Assembly: GCA_029961685.1 (NCBI GenBank)
Contig: JARWKL010000009.1
Coordinates: forward strand, 10,135,758 to 10,199,757
Source: Aristolochia californica
Lineage: Eukaryota > Streptophyta > Magnoliopsida > Piperales > Aristolochiaceae
Reading direction: 5' to 3'
Length of the DNA stretch: 64,000 nucleotides
Position numbers and translations under genes: made by a program. Every line of letters begins with the position of its first letter. The first letter of the stretch is position 1. Of the stretch, positions 33,043 through 42,740 are shown piece after piece. The notes beneath the pieces are model-generated. The model had not been told where the DNA came from. It searched no databases and saw only the letters and a list, made by a program, of their open reading frames with translations.

Positions 33043-33775
33043 TTTAGATCTGATTTCTTCTCTCAGCCACCTCCGCCGCCACCACCAACACTGACGATTG
33101 GCACCTGAGCCTCGGCCTCCCGACACCGATCTCAGCCTCTGGTCTGTCTTTACAGAACCCCGTAACTCAATTTGTTCGAAGGTTGCTGCAGAGCCCATTC
33201 GTTTGAAGTCCTGCACCACCGTGTGCCCACCGCCGCTGCCATAGCCAGTACTATGCCACCATGCGCCTTCACACTATAGCTGATGATTTTGTCATTGCCA
33301 CCACAATAGAGTCCTAGAACTTTGCTCATTCTAACGTTTCTGTAGAGCCCACCCGTTGATGATCCTGCGACATCGAGCCTCTGCAACCGTCAATGGACTT
33401 TCTCCCTTCTATTACCTTCATCGCTGTCGAGAACCGTAACCCGCCGAACCTCTGTAACCCGTTGACAGTGGTTTTTGTTGCCTACTGAGCCTCTGCAATC
33501 CATCGACGGCGGCTTCTATCGCCGTCACTCAGCTACCACCGCAGGACGTTCTACAATGGCAAGAACCGAAAGCTCCACGCCACCACAAGCCACCGCCACC
33601 ACTGGTATTTCTCCTCCCTCTTCTTCTTCCAGTTTTTTTTCTCCCTCTACCTTCAGTTTAATTAGAGGTCCGATTTAAATCTAGGAAGAAGAAGAGCGCA
33701 CACGTGTGACTTTCACACGTGTGACTCTTGCATGTGTGATTTCCACACGTGTGAAAAAAAAACTAGTTTCTACTC
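33043..33775 (+). other. CopH leader, C-rich
   Basis: About 730 bp before gag, unusually rich in C (many CCG and CCACC strings) compared with its surroundings. Open frames on both strands are compositional. The last 80 bp hold a 15-bp periodic CACACGTGTG array. Confidence 0.55.
33699..33758 (+). promoter_or_regulatory. Four 15-bp units with CACACGTGTG palindromes
   Basis: Perfect palindromes CACACGTGTG start at 33699, 33714 and 33744, and a degenerate TGCATGTGTG starts at 33729. The period is exactly 15 bp. Each perfect copy contains CACGTG, the plant G-box core. The array ends about 20 bp before the gag ATG at 33776. Binding or function is inference. Confidence 0.5.
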
Positions 33776-34097
33776 ATGGCTTTTGAGGATTCTCGAGTTA
33801 CTATTCCCAATGCTCATGACCCAACCACACCACTGACTCCACATCCACAACTCGGTCAAACTCACCTCCAAAAATTATTTTACCTGGAAAACTCAGATGG
33901 AGGCTATTCTTTTTGGTTATGATCTCCTCAAGTTCATTGATGGTTCTTATTCTCTGCCTTCTGCCACAAAGATGATCAATATTCATGATGTTCCAAATCC
34001 AGAGCACACTACGTGACTTCATCGGGATAAGCTAATTTTTGGGGCTCTTATCGATACTCTCATGCCATCTATTATTCCACTTATAACTCACTCAAGC
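33776..34097 (+). pseudogene. Copia gag, N-terminal part (CopH)
   Basis: Starts MAFEDSRVTIPNAHDP at 33776, then shifts frame near 33860 into KLTSKNYFTWKTQMEAILFG, the standard Copia gag core. A TGA follows near 34014. The sequence is interrupted by TrimI at 34102 and continues at 34385. Confidence 0.75.
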
Positions 34098-34101
34098 ACC
34101 T

Positions 34102-34379
34102 TGTTAAGCACCTAGCCAATACTACCCAAAAGACCGGCCTGTCAGGAGCGGAAGGCATAGGTACTTAACCCAGGACTATAACATCACACCCACAACGACA
34201 CTAGCCCAACCACGATAATACCTAAACGCGGCCTACCAGTAATTTTAATCCAGACTCTGCGACCTACCAGTAATTTTAATCCAGCCTTTGCACTCCCCGG
34301 GACTCGAACTTGCTACGTGGTAGCCCGCTCTGATACCAAATGTTAAGTACCTAGCCAATACTACCCCAGGACCTTAACA
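34102..34379 (-). mobile_element. TrimI: 278-bp TRIM in CopH gag
   Basis: Flanked by exact duplications CACCT (34097-34101 and 34380-34384). Terminal repeats begin TGTTAAGYACCTAGCC at 34102 and 34341. The right LTR is only 39 bp (34341-34379); the left one is about 82 bp (34102-34183), with ~43 extra bp inside. The plus strand carries GCTCTGATACCA at 34327-34338, a perfect initiator-Met primer site on the minus strand, 2 bp from the right LTR. The interior also has a tandem duplication of CTACCAGTAATTTTAATCCA. No coding capacity. Confidence 0.85.
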
Positions 34380-34384
34380 CACCT

Positions 34385-35095
34385 CTCATGAAGCCCGGAC
34401 TATTTTGGCCAGTACATATGCTGGCCCCTCGAGTGGTCACATTAAACAGATCAAGGAGCAACTCAAACATACCACTAAGCGGTCTCAATCAATTTTTGAG
34501 TATATGTGGTATATTACAACACGGGCTAATGAACGTGTGGCCCTAGGAAAACCCATGGATCAAGAGGATTTCATTCAGACAATTCTGGATGGGCTCGATG
34601 ATGAGTAAAAACCACTTATTGATACTTTCAATGGTCGTGACACGCCAATCTCTTTTAATGAGATGCATAAAAAACTCATCAACAAAGAAGTCTCGCTACG
34701 TGTTCAACAAGCTCACTCCTCTCCATTTCCAGCCTCTGCAAATCCTGTCAGTGCTCTTTCCAATTCTGGCAAGTCCGATAATCGTAATCACCGACAACAA
34801 GGGGCATCCTCATCACGCCCACAACCAGGTACTATCTCCGGTCTCCACAACATTGTCACTCCGGATGGTCGATCTCAACCTCGACCTTATCTCAATCGTT
34901 ACCAGTTGTGCCAAGAAAAAAGGACACAACGTTCCACAATGTCTTGTCTTTCACCAGATGCAGCCATCTTTGCCTCCTCCTCAGGCACCTCACAACACCT
35001 CTCATTGGCAACCTCGTCCTACGACATCATGGTAACCATGAGCTCATCTTACAACCACCACCACTGCTACATGTTCTCATTGGCTTCTGGATAGT
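34385..35095 (+). pseudogene. Copia gag, C-terminal part (CopH)
   Basis: Continues with QIKEQLKHTTKRSQSIFEYM and LGKPMDQEDFIQTILDGLDD, a TAA at 34606, then DTFNGRDTPISFNEMHKKL. The zinc knuckle is readable in another frame near 34905 (CAKKKGHNVPQC), so at least one frameshift precedes it. The Ser/Pro/Gln-rich segment before it is typical of this lineage. Confidence 0.75.
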
Positions 35096-35410
35096 GGAGC
35101 ATCACACCATGTCACCAATGACTTGAGTAATCTCTCTCTTCATACTCCTTATGACGGTACTGATGACATTATGATTGGTGATGGGACGGGTCTTCCTATT
35201 ACTCACACTGGGTACAAATCTCTCTCTAGACCCTCTTGTACATTTTTATTAAATAATGTTCTTTGTGTTCCCACCATGCAAAATAATCTTATTTCTATTT
35301 CTAAATTTTGTTGAACTAATCATACTTCCATTGAATTCTTATCCACTTCTTTCCGTATGAAGGATCTTCGTACGAGGGTAACACTTTTGCAGGGTTGAAC
35401 TAAGGATGGT
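35085..35410 (+). pseudogene. Copia protease (CopH)
   Basis: The protease reads LLDSGASHHVTNDLSNLS across a frame change near 35120, so the Asp-Ser-Gly-Ala site itself is preserved. It then reads DDIMIGDGTGLPITHTGYKS and LNNVLCVPTMQNNLISISKF, ending at TGA 35312-35314. Confidence 0.78.
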
Positions 35411-36008
35411 GTGCATGAATGGCCATCGTCCCAAGTCCAATCTCCACCAATAATTGCTTTCTCTAGTGTCAAGACCACTTCGTGTGCATGCCATCATCAT
35501 CTAGGTCATCCATCGTCTCCGATTCTATGGCATATCGTGTCCAATTTTCAGTTAGACTTATCACACCCTCTAAATTTTAATTTTACTTGCACTTCTTGTC
35601 AATGCAATAAGAGTCACAAATTACCATTTTCCCACACCACACTTGTCTCTTCTTCCCCTCTTGATATTATATTCTCGGATGTCTGGACCTCTCCAATTTA
35701 TTCAATCGATAATTTCAAGTATTATATCATTTTTTTATTATTTTACAAAGTATATATGGTTTTACCCTCTCAAACAAAAATCACACGTACTTGATACCTT
35801 TATCCGATTTAAATCTATAGTTGAAAATTTCTTTGTTAAACAAATTAAGACACTCTATTCTAATAATGGGGGGGAATACAAAGCAATGTCTTCTTTTTTG
35901 GCGACCAATGGTATCTCTCATATCACACGTACTCGATACCTTTATCCGATTTAAATCTATAGTTGAAAATTTCTTTGGTAAACAAATTAAGACACTCTAT
36001 TCTAATAA

Positions 36009-36044
<36 letters not shown>

Positions 36045-36160
36045 CGGGGGGGGAATACAAAGCAATGTCTTATTTTTTGGCGACCAATGGTATCTCTCAT
36101 CTTACGTCTCCTCCTCATACACCGGAACACAATGGGTATTCTGAACAATGACATCGTCAC
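35411..36160 (+). pseudogene. Copia integrase (CopH) with 142-bp duplication and poly-G
   Basis: Has the HHCC zinc region (CHHHLGHPSSPILWHIV, then CTSCQCNKSHKLPFSH), the first catalytic Asp block (DIIFSDVWTSPIYS), and the second block as YSNNGGEYKAMS, where the catalytic Asp is Asn. That second block is duplicated: 35781-35922 recurs from 35923 with a 142-bp period, and the second copy has a 35-G run plus C and 8 G at 36010-36053. The Glu block (TPEHNGYSEQ) ends in a stop near 36149. Confidence 0.8.
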
Positions 36161-37155
36161 ATTGTAGAAACAGGTTTGTCTCTTCTTTCGTATGACTCTA
36201 TACCTCTCTCTTACTAGTCATATGCCTTCTCCACTGTTGTCTATCTCGTCAACCGGCTTCTAACACCTGTGCGAAGTCTTCTTTCACCCTGTGCCAAACT
36301 TTTTGGTAATCCTCCTAACTATTCTAAACTATGCAATTTTGGTTGCCTATGTTATCCGTGGCTCCGGCCATACTCCTCTCCCAAACTCACTCATCATTCC
36401 TGTATGTTTTTATAGGGTATTCTACTACTCAAAGTGTTTATCTATGTCTTGATCCCACTACATCGCGTCTTTATGTGTCGCATCATGTTAAATTCATTGA
36501 GTTTGTCTTTCCCTTCACTTCATTTCAGTCTCATCTTGATTGCCCCTCATCTGACACACTCTCCCACTGGTGTTCCTCTGTGTCCTTCCTCCCAGCTATT
36601 GGCACATCATCTGCAGCTTCAATCCCTACGCCCTCTGCCAGCCCCATTCATGATCCCTCTCCTCACCCCTCTCCATCACCACTCCCCAATCCAAACCACA
36701 TTCTCACTTCAGCTGACCCACACCCATCATCCCTACCTACTTCCTCACTTCCCCGTGTTACTGTCACTAGATCCAAGAACAATATTTACAAACCCATCCA
36801 AAAACTAAACCTCACAGCCCAAGTTCTTGCATCTGCCAACTGTGAACCCACAACTGTAACTCAAACTCTCACCAATTCCAAATGGCATCAGGCTATGTGT
36901 GATGAGTATGATGCTCTTGTTCAGAATGGTACATGGGAACATGTTCCCTTGGATCCCTCGCAAAATCTGGTTGGTTGCAAATGGATTTTTTGTACTAAAT
37001 ATCTTTTTGATGGCTTCATTGACTGGTACAAGGCTCATTTAGTTGTTGTAGGGTTTCACCAAGGCTCTGGAGTTCATTATCATGACACATTTAGTCATGT
37101 GGTCAAGCGTACCACTATTCGCATTGTTATTAGCCTTGCAGTAAGTCGTGGCTAG
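36161..37155 (+). pseudogene. Copia integrase C-terminus, linker and RT N-terminus (CopH)
   Basis: An open frame from 36331 starts in the post-integrase block ([36 protein letters not shown]). It passes a long Pro/Ser/His-rich linker and enters RT ([56 protein letters not shown]). It ends at TAG 37153-37155 where the family continues without a break. 36161-36330 holds the damaged segment between the catalytic core and this block. Confidence 0.78.
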
Positions 37156-37785
37156 TCGCTTCGCCAACTTGATGTCAATAATGTGTTTCTCCAAGACACT
37201 CTATTTGAGGACGTATTTATGACACAACCACCGGGTTTCATTGATCATGATAATCCAAATCATGTCTGCAAACTTCGCAAGGCTCTCTATGGTCTTAAGC
37301 AAGCACCTCATGCTTGCTATCACAAGTTGCACCAGTTTCTCATTATCTTGGGCTTCACCAACTCTCATGCAAACTCATCTCTATTTATCTCCCACATAGG
37401 TTCAGCTGTATTGTATATTTTGGACTATGTTGATGACAGTATTATTACAGGAAACAATGATCAAGCTATGGCGACATTCATCCATGCTCATAGATTTTCA
37501 CTCGAGGATCTTGGCCCCTTGGCTTATTTTTTTGGTATTGAAGTTGTTCATCATTCTCAAGGCCTACTTCTGTCTCAATGTCGGTATATATTTGATCTCC
37601 TTGGTCGCACACGCATGACCAATGCAAAGTCTGTTGCTACACCACTTGCCACATCATCTACACTCACACTTCAGTTTGACACGACACTCTCCAATGCATC
37701 TGAATATCGAACTGTTGTTGGAAGTCTGCAATATTTGTCTCTCACTCACCCTAACATTGCTTATGTGGTAAATAAGTTATCTTAG
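37156..37785 (+). pseudogene. Copia reverse transcriptase (CopH)
   Basis: Continues the same RT: RQLDVNNVFLQDTLFEDVFM, GFIDHDNPNHVCKLRKALYG, LKQAPHACYHKLHQF. The active-site block reads YVDDSIITG, so the two Asp are present. RFSLEDLGPLAYFFGIEVV and RTVVGSLQYLSLTHPNIAYV follow, ending at TAG 37783-37785. The frame is fairly long, but start and end are stop-delimited inside the domain. Confidence 0.82.
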
Positions 37786-37890
37786 TTTAAGCATTTCCCA
37801 ACTACTTATCATTGGGATGTTGTCAAGTGTTTGTTATGATATCTCTGTGGGACTCTGGATCATGGTACCATCTTATATCGACAATCTTCT

Positions 37891-38335
37891 TTGTCCCTTC
37901 ATGCATTCTCTAATGCTGATTGGGCAGGTAACAAGGGCGATTTCACTTCAACCGGTGCCAATATTGTTTACCTCGGTCGCAATCCTATCTCTTGGAGTTC
38001 TAAGAAGCAACGGACTGTGGCTCGATCCTCTACCGAGGCAGAATATCGATCTGTTGCAATCACTACAGCTGAGATCTGTTGGATTTTCTCTCTTCTCACT
38101 GACCTTGGTGTTTTTCTTCCACAACAACTAGTCCTTTATTGAGACAATATAGGTGCTATAAATTTATGCTCTAATCCTTTTTTTCACTCGTGCATGAAAC
38201 ATGTAGCTTTGGATTATCACTTCATTCAAGAACACGTTCAGAGTGATGCTCTTCAGGTGACTCATGTATCATTTACTAATCAATTAGTAGATGCTCTTAC
38301 TAAACCACTTCCCTAAACACACTTTGTCCTCTTGA
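37891..38335 (+). pseudogene. Copia RNase H (CopH)
   Basis: Shows HAFSNADWAGNKGDFTSTGA, NPISWSSKKQRTVARSSTEA and EYRSVAITTAEICWIFSLL. The first catalytic Asp, the Glu of STEAEYR and, after a TGA near 38140, the Asp of the DNIGAINL block are all readable. HVSFTNQLVDALTKPLP ends the domain near 38315. Confidence 0.8.
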
Positions 38336-38370
38336 AGACCAATATTGGAATCTCCTCTCGGAGCTTCATC

Positions 38371-38381
38371 TTGCGGGGGCA
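38371..38381 (+). other. Polypurine tract of CopH
   Basis: TTGCGGGGGCA directly before the 3' LTR. Confidence 0.75.
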
Positions 38382-38580
38382 TGATAGAGATAAAGAAGAT
38401 AAGGATGAGAGAAGTTGAGATTGTCTCAACTTATAACTCTATAGTCATGTACACTTGTAACGCTATAATCATGTAATCTCTCTTAGAGATAATCCTTATC
38501 ATCTTATCATTTTGTAACTATAAATAACTGTATCAATGAAAGTAATGGATCAGGAAATTATTCTTTTATCCAATTCTATA
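38382..38580 (+). repeat. 3' LTR of CopH (199 bp)
   Basis: TGATAGAGATAAAGAAG to CAATTCTATA, paired with 32832-33030. Confidence 0.92.
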
Positions 38581-38708
38581 CCTATCAGATACGCAGTCAA
38601 ACCAAGGTTGAATATCATGTAGAAGATATCAAAGATCATCTCCCTCGTGTTAGTAGGATGTAGATCACCATATCCAACTATTGTGAGGGTGGTAATTGAC
38701 CAGTACAT
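38581..38708 (-). pseudogene. AKT1-like K+ channel: pore and S6 part of exon
   Basis: The minus strand encodes [20 protein letters not shown], then [20 protein letters not shown] and LIG, at the CopH insertion. This is the pore loop, selectivity filter and S6 of a plant shaker channel of the AKT1/KAT type, a plasma-membrane voltage-gated K+ uptake channel. The filter reads IVGYGD where the family has TVGYGD, so the first filter Thr is Ile. Upstream of MYWS the sequence no longer resembles the channel. The gene sense here is minus, whereas the next exon at 56019 is plus. Confidence 0.9.
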
Positions 38709-39260
38709 AGTGTGAATAGAAAAATGAGTAACTGATTTTTGGACTTCTTTGGTTCCTTCCTTCATTTCATGTGATGTTTGAGAACCCGTCAAGAATTGAT
38801 TCAGATACGAGTAATCTGGAGGTTTGGGGCTCATGGACCATTTGGAACTTGTTTTTCTTTTCTTTGATTAGAGATAATGATTTTGATGAGGAAGATATTT
38901 GGGCAGTCGTGAGGGAGAAGAAAGACAACAGCCCGAAGATCAAAAAAACCCAAGGGAGAAAAGATGCGAAAAATGAGGAACAATGAGGAATAATACCGTT
39001 TAGGGTGGGAGGTTCAATCAGTCACAGGATCGAAGAAGGAGATAGAAATAGTCATCAATTTTTTCAATCTGGTGAGGGAAAGGAGAGGGCGAATCGAGAT
39101 GGATGATAGCTATAGGCAAGCGGGTGACAAAATATTTTGTATTATCTTTAATTATTTTATATGGAATATATTTTTTATTGTAGGTAAATATTATCTGGTG
39201 GATGCTAGTTATGCAAATCTTCCATGATTTTTGGCTCCATATCGAGGAACTCGTTATCAT
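38709..39260. other. Unassigned sequence upstream of the pore exon
   Basis: About 550 bp. The open frame at 38550-38834 runs into it on the minus strand but the protein is not channel-like. A plus-strand frame (38771-38986) contains DFDEEDIWAVVREKKDNSPK, vaguely like the start motif of plant S40 senescence-regulator proteins. This is too weak to call. Confidence 0.4.
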
Positions 39261-39516
39261 CGAGCCAAATCCAAGACTTCTTGCACAAATTCATGATAAC
39301 CAAGGTTGAAGGATAGGATAAATCTTTTCTTCAAAAACAAAATTAAGGACAAAAAGAAAAGAGGTACAAGAATGAACCTATCCCACTCTATGATGGGCTT
39401 CTTCAATGCCTTCCTCAATCCTAAAACCTACTCCATGTGGCTACCTTGCATCGCCCGACCCACTCCATAGAAAGTTCTCTACTACTCTGCGACGACAATC
39501 ACAAGAGGTTCACATC
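39261..39516 (-). repeat. Stray copy of part of the 0.8-kb array unit
   Basis: The reverse complement matches array sequence around 4000-4230 (strings GACTTCTTGCACAAATTCATGA, here given only in part as CTTGCACAAATTCATGA, and GTGGCTACCTTGCATCG). It is about 23 kb from the main array and in opposite orientation. It contains a broken copy of the repeat-borne reading frame (GYLASPDPLHRKF at 39430-39470). Confidence 0.8.
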
Positions 39517-39724
39517 TTACTACGTGCTTTTTGGACGTTTCAAGTTGTAAGTATAGGCGCGAAATCAGCAAAAAGAGTGATGCAGTTAGAGCCCGATGAT
39601 CATGCTTCTTACATTCTTCTGTCAAATCTCTACTCCGAAGCTGGGTTATTGAAAGAATCTTGGGTACTCAGGAAGAAAATGGCAAAGATTGGAGTAAGAA
39701 AGGATCCTGGAAATAGCTGGGTAA
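39517..39724 (+). pseudogene. PPR protein E-motif fragment
   Basis: Encodes LLRAFWTFQVVSIGAKSAKR, VMQLEPDDHASYILLSNLYS, then EAGLLKESWVLRKKMAKIG and VRKDPGNSWV. This matches the E motif that follows the PPR tract in PLS-class PPR proteins, organelle RNA-editing factors. The frame is open but has no PPR repeats upstream: it abuts the repeat fragment at 39516. It therefore represents the end of a gene only, moved or truncated. Confidence 0.82.
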
Positions 39725-39836
39725 CAAATTTTCTTATTGTTGATGGGCACTGCACCAGTGCGTGTGTTTTTTTCAATCTGGACACCTTGGGTTTAATTTT
39801 TTGGTAGGGTATTGTTGAAATGACAGCTTAGATTCA

Positions 39837-41110
39837 GCATTTAAGGTTTTTGATAGAATGGTCAAGGAAGGTTCTCAGACAAACTCTGTTACTTATTCGT
39901 GTTTGATTAATGGTCTTTGCAATGCTGGGACAATTGATGAAGCACTGGATCTCATCAAGGAAATGGTGGAGAAAGGCATTGGTCCAATGGCTTCTACCTG
40001 TACACTTCCTATCACATCTCTCTGTGAGGCTAGTCGTCTCAAGGAAGCATGTGATCTGCTCATTGACATGAGAAAAAGAGGTGTTTGTCCTAACGTTTAA
40101 ACTTACACTGGTTTGATCCCTGGTTTGTTTAGAGTGGATTACTTTGAAATTGCTATTGGCTTGTTTCACAAGATGTTGCAAGATAGAGTGGTTACTTTGA
40201 TAAATGGATATTGCAAATTGGGAAATCGGAACAATGCAATGAGATTGTTGAATTTCATGCAAGAGAATGGATGTGAACCGGATGAGTGGACATTTACAGA
40301 ACTGATTTGTGGATTCTGCAAAATGGGTACGTTGGATTTGGCTTTAGATATGTTCAATAAAATGGTAGAATGTGGATTAAATCCAAATAAGGTAAGTTAT
40401 ACTGCATTAATAGATGGATGTTGCAAGAGGGAGGCGATGGGCCTGGCACTATCGTTGTTGGACAAGATCAAGGAGATTTGTTGTAGACCTAATTTGCGTA
40501 CATATAATGTGATAATTAATGGATTTTGCACACAAAATAGGTTACCAGAAGCAGAAACGCTCTGTAGAGAAATTGCAGAACAGGGGTTGTTCCCCGATGT
40601 TGTAACCTATACAACTTTGATTGATGGGTTGTGTAAGAGTGGGGCCACCAGTCTTGCATTTTAAGTGGTTGATGAGATGATGAAGCACGATTGCCTACCA
40701 AACTTTCACACTCATCTATGGATTATGTCAAGAAGTCAACACCATGGAGGCCAAGCTTCTATTTAAAGAAATGCAAAGGAAAGGGTTGATTCCAGATCTA
40801 GTGACTTATACTTCAGTAATAGACGGACCCTATGGTGTTTTGCTTAAAGGCTTGCAGAAGGATCAAGACTTTCTTGAAGAAGACCACATTGATGGCTATC
40901 TTTCCACAGGAAAGGCGAGAGGTTCTACCACTGTTGCTGGTCTCTTAGATAGGTTGTTAGAGAATGGTCGTGGGCCATATTTCGATACATATGTTACTTT
41001 ACTGGGTTTATGGAGAAAGGAATCAAGGCATTTGTCTCATACATGCGCGCTTATAAAGAGCCTCATTCCACCTTCATATTCAGATGGAAGGACTTGGCGG
41101 TTGGCAAATT
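39837..41110 (+). pseudogene. P-class PPR gene fragment, several stops
   Basis: A run of roughly 35-residue pentatricopeptide repeats with the usual signature, e.g. VTYSCLINGLCNAGTIDEAL, WTFTELICGFCKMGTLDLAL, VSYTALIDGCCKREAMGLAL, RTYNVIINGFCTQNRLPEAE, VTYTTLIDGLCKSGATSLAF. P-class PPR proteins bind organelle RNA. The reading frame has a TAA at 40098-40100, a shortened repeat near 40170-40200 where part of a motif is missing, a TAA near 40662, and a frameshift before 40744. No start codon or targeting peptide is visible. It is a different gene from the E-motif fragment just upstream. Confidence 0.88.
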
Positions 41111-41167
41111 GGCAAAGGGGTATGTCAGACGCGTACCTTATTTGATCACGACCACGGACAAGCACAC

Positions 41168-41601
41168 CTACCTTTGAGCTTGAGGGCAAGCTCGTTTTCC
41201 AGGAGAGGAGTAATGTTATGGACTCCATAGCATCTAGAGTAGATAGTTGGAGAAGAGGATAAATTGGGGTTTATTTGTAATTTCAATTCATTAGGGGTTT
41301 GTTTGTAATTTTTTGAACTTATGGCCTTTGGCATGTTTTCCCTAATTCCCTATATAGCGACGTGAGATGAATGAAAGAAACTAAGCTTTGAATCAATTAG
41401 AAAAGTAAGGTCAGATTTTCCCTTCTGAGGTCCTAGGTTGGATTCTCCCTCAGAGGTCCAGTTCGAGCCTTCTCAAGGCTCAATCCATTTCCACCATTAC
41501 ACATTCCAAGAACAGGAGTTCTCTTCCAGCGTCAACAGCCAATCTGGAGGGAAGAGAGGGAAGAAGGGTGACGAGATCCATGGCCCAGGAAGATCCCAAC
41601 A
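41168..41601 (+). mobile_element. GypJ: 3' end of a Gypsy element, same family as GypL
   Basis: About 46 bp of Pol C-terminus ([15 protein letters not shown], comparable to FELEDKLFLHGEADVV of GypK), with the purine tract CCAGGAGAGGAGTAA, and then a 388-bp LTR (41214-41601). The LTR start TGTTATGGACTCCATAGCATC is shared with GypL, given here only as a family marker. Everything upstream in the element is missing: PPR sequence abuts it. Its right end interrupts CopG at the start of RT. Confidence 0.8.
41214..41601 (+). repeat. 3' LTR of GypJ (388 bp)
   Basis: TGTTATGGACTCC to ATCCCAACA. Near its 3' end it encodes RRVTRSMAQEDPN in one frame, like the GypL and GypK LTRs. Confidence 0.82.
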
Positions 41602-41847
41602 TGTTGCCTTTCACCCTGGATGTTGTATAGCCTCTTGTTATGACTGTGGAACAGATATGGAGGAAAAAGAAGAAAGAAACAGACAACATAAAGGTGAGAG
41701 GTGATGATGAGACACAAAATTGGAAATAGGAGGAAAAGTAGAAGGTTGAGTTCATGATCGAGGTTCTTTCTGTATAACAATAGGGCGAGTATCATATTGA
41801 GGACCAAAAATAACTAGTGATGAAGGACTTACCTCTGGTGGATTTGT
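41602..41847 (-). pseudogene. Copia linker and first residues of RT (CopG)
   Basis: On the minus strand the linker sequence ends in a block that reads, with one stop, VPQS and QEAIQHPGWKA, the RT entry motif of this Copia lineage, directly before the GypJ LTR. This shows that GypJ inserted into the RT gene. Minus-strand open frames at 41480-41807 are hydrophobic shadows. Confidence 0.6.
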
Positions 41848-42740
41848 TCACTCGGCAGGTGTGGTGTCGACCACTTGCTCTGGGGGTTGAATGATCTTTG
41901 TATCACGAGGCACAACTGGTCTAGGGGAACTTGGTACTGAAGATAGTTCAAGAGGAGCACTATCAGAATAATATGAGTCTTCAAAAAATGTTACATCCCT
42001 GGACACAAATGAACATTGAAGAGTAGGACTATAACAAACATAACTCTTTTGTGTGTGAGAGAATCCCAAAAAAATACACTTGAAAGATTTAGGATCAAGT
42101 TTGCTATATCTAGGTAATGAGTTATGAACAAAGCATTGAAATCCAAAGACTTTCAAAGGTAATGAAAACGGATCATCATTCGGTAATAATCTAGAGTAGG
42201 GAGATTTATCACCAAGACCAGTAGATGGTAGACGATTAATAAGAAAGCAAGCCATAAGGGCAACATGAGGCCAATAAAAGTATGGAACTTTCATGGCATA
42301 TAACAAACCTCGAGCTACCTCAAGAATATGACAAGTTTTTCCATTAAGCTACATCATTTTGTTGAGGAGTGTAGGCACGTGATGTTTGATGGATAATGCC
42401 ATTTTCTTGACAAAAAGATCAAGGTCTTTGGGAATGTATTCTTTAGCATTATCAAACCGGAGAATTTTTATTTTCTGACCAAATTGTGTGAGTACCATAA
42501 CATGAAATGACTTAAAAATGTATGATATCTTAGAACGCTCCTTAAAGACAAACAACCAAGTTGTGCAAGTGAAATCATCAATAAAATTAGTAAAATATTT
42601 TTCTTGAAAAATATTAGAGACACTCAAGGTCCCCCCAAACATCAGTATGAATTAACGAAAATGGAGTGTCACTTTTGACTTATGGACGAGGAGAGTATGT
42701 ACTCCTTTGATGTTTACTCAATTGACAGACCTCACAATGA
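41848..42740 (-). pseudogene. Copia integrase (CopG)
   Basis: Pieces at 42349-42642 (YFTNFIDDFTCTTWLFVF, then ILRFDNAKEYIPKD) and 41848-42306 (PYFYWPHVALMACFLINRLP, KVFGFQCFVHNSLPRYSKL, KCIFLGFSHTQKSYVCYS). The second catalytic block reads RFDNAKEY in place of the usual SDNGGEY-like form. Stops separate the pieces, for example near 42343 and 42308. Confidence 0.8.

Larger units (their letters stand above)
32832..38580 (+). mobile_element. CopH: RE1-like Copia inserted in the K+ channel pore exon
   Basis: Complete Copia element of 5.7 kb with 199-bp LTRs (32832-33030 and 38382-38580), primer site, leader, gag, protease, integrase, RT and RNase H in Copia order, and an exact CCTAT target duplication. 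The LTRs end in TATA, not CA, at both ends. Many stops, frameshifts, an internal TRIM (34102-34379) and a duplicated integrase segment show that it is dead. Integrase-RT motifs and short LTRs suggest an RE1/RE2-like lineage. Confidence 0.92.

Noticed and set aside
33016..33678. Open frames on both strands in the C-rich CopH leader
   Set aside because: They lie between primer site and gag, overlap one another antisense, and reflect composition only.
35821..36151. Two glycine-rich open frames
   Set aside because: Products of the poly-G run and the 142-bp duplication in the integrase region.
38771..38986. Possible S40 senescence-regulator fragment (DFDEEDIWAVV)
   Set aside because: Similarity rests on one short acidic motif and no other part of the family is visible.
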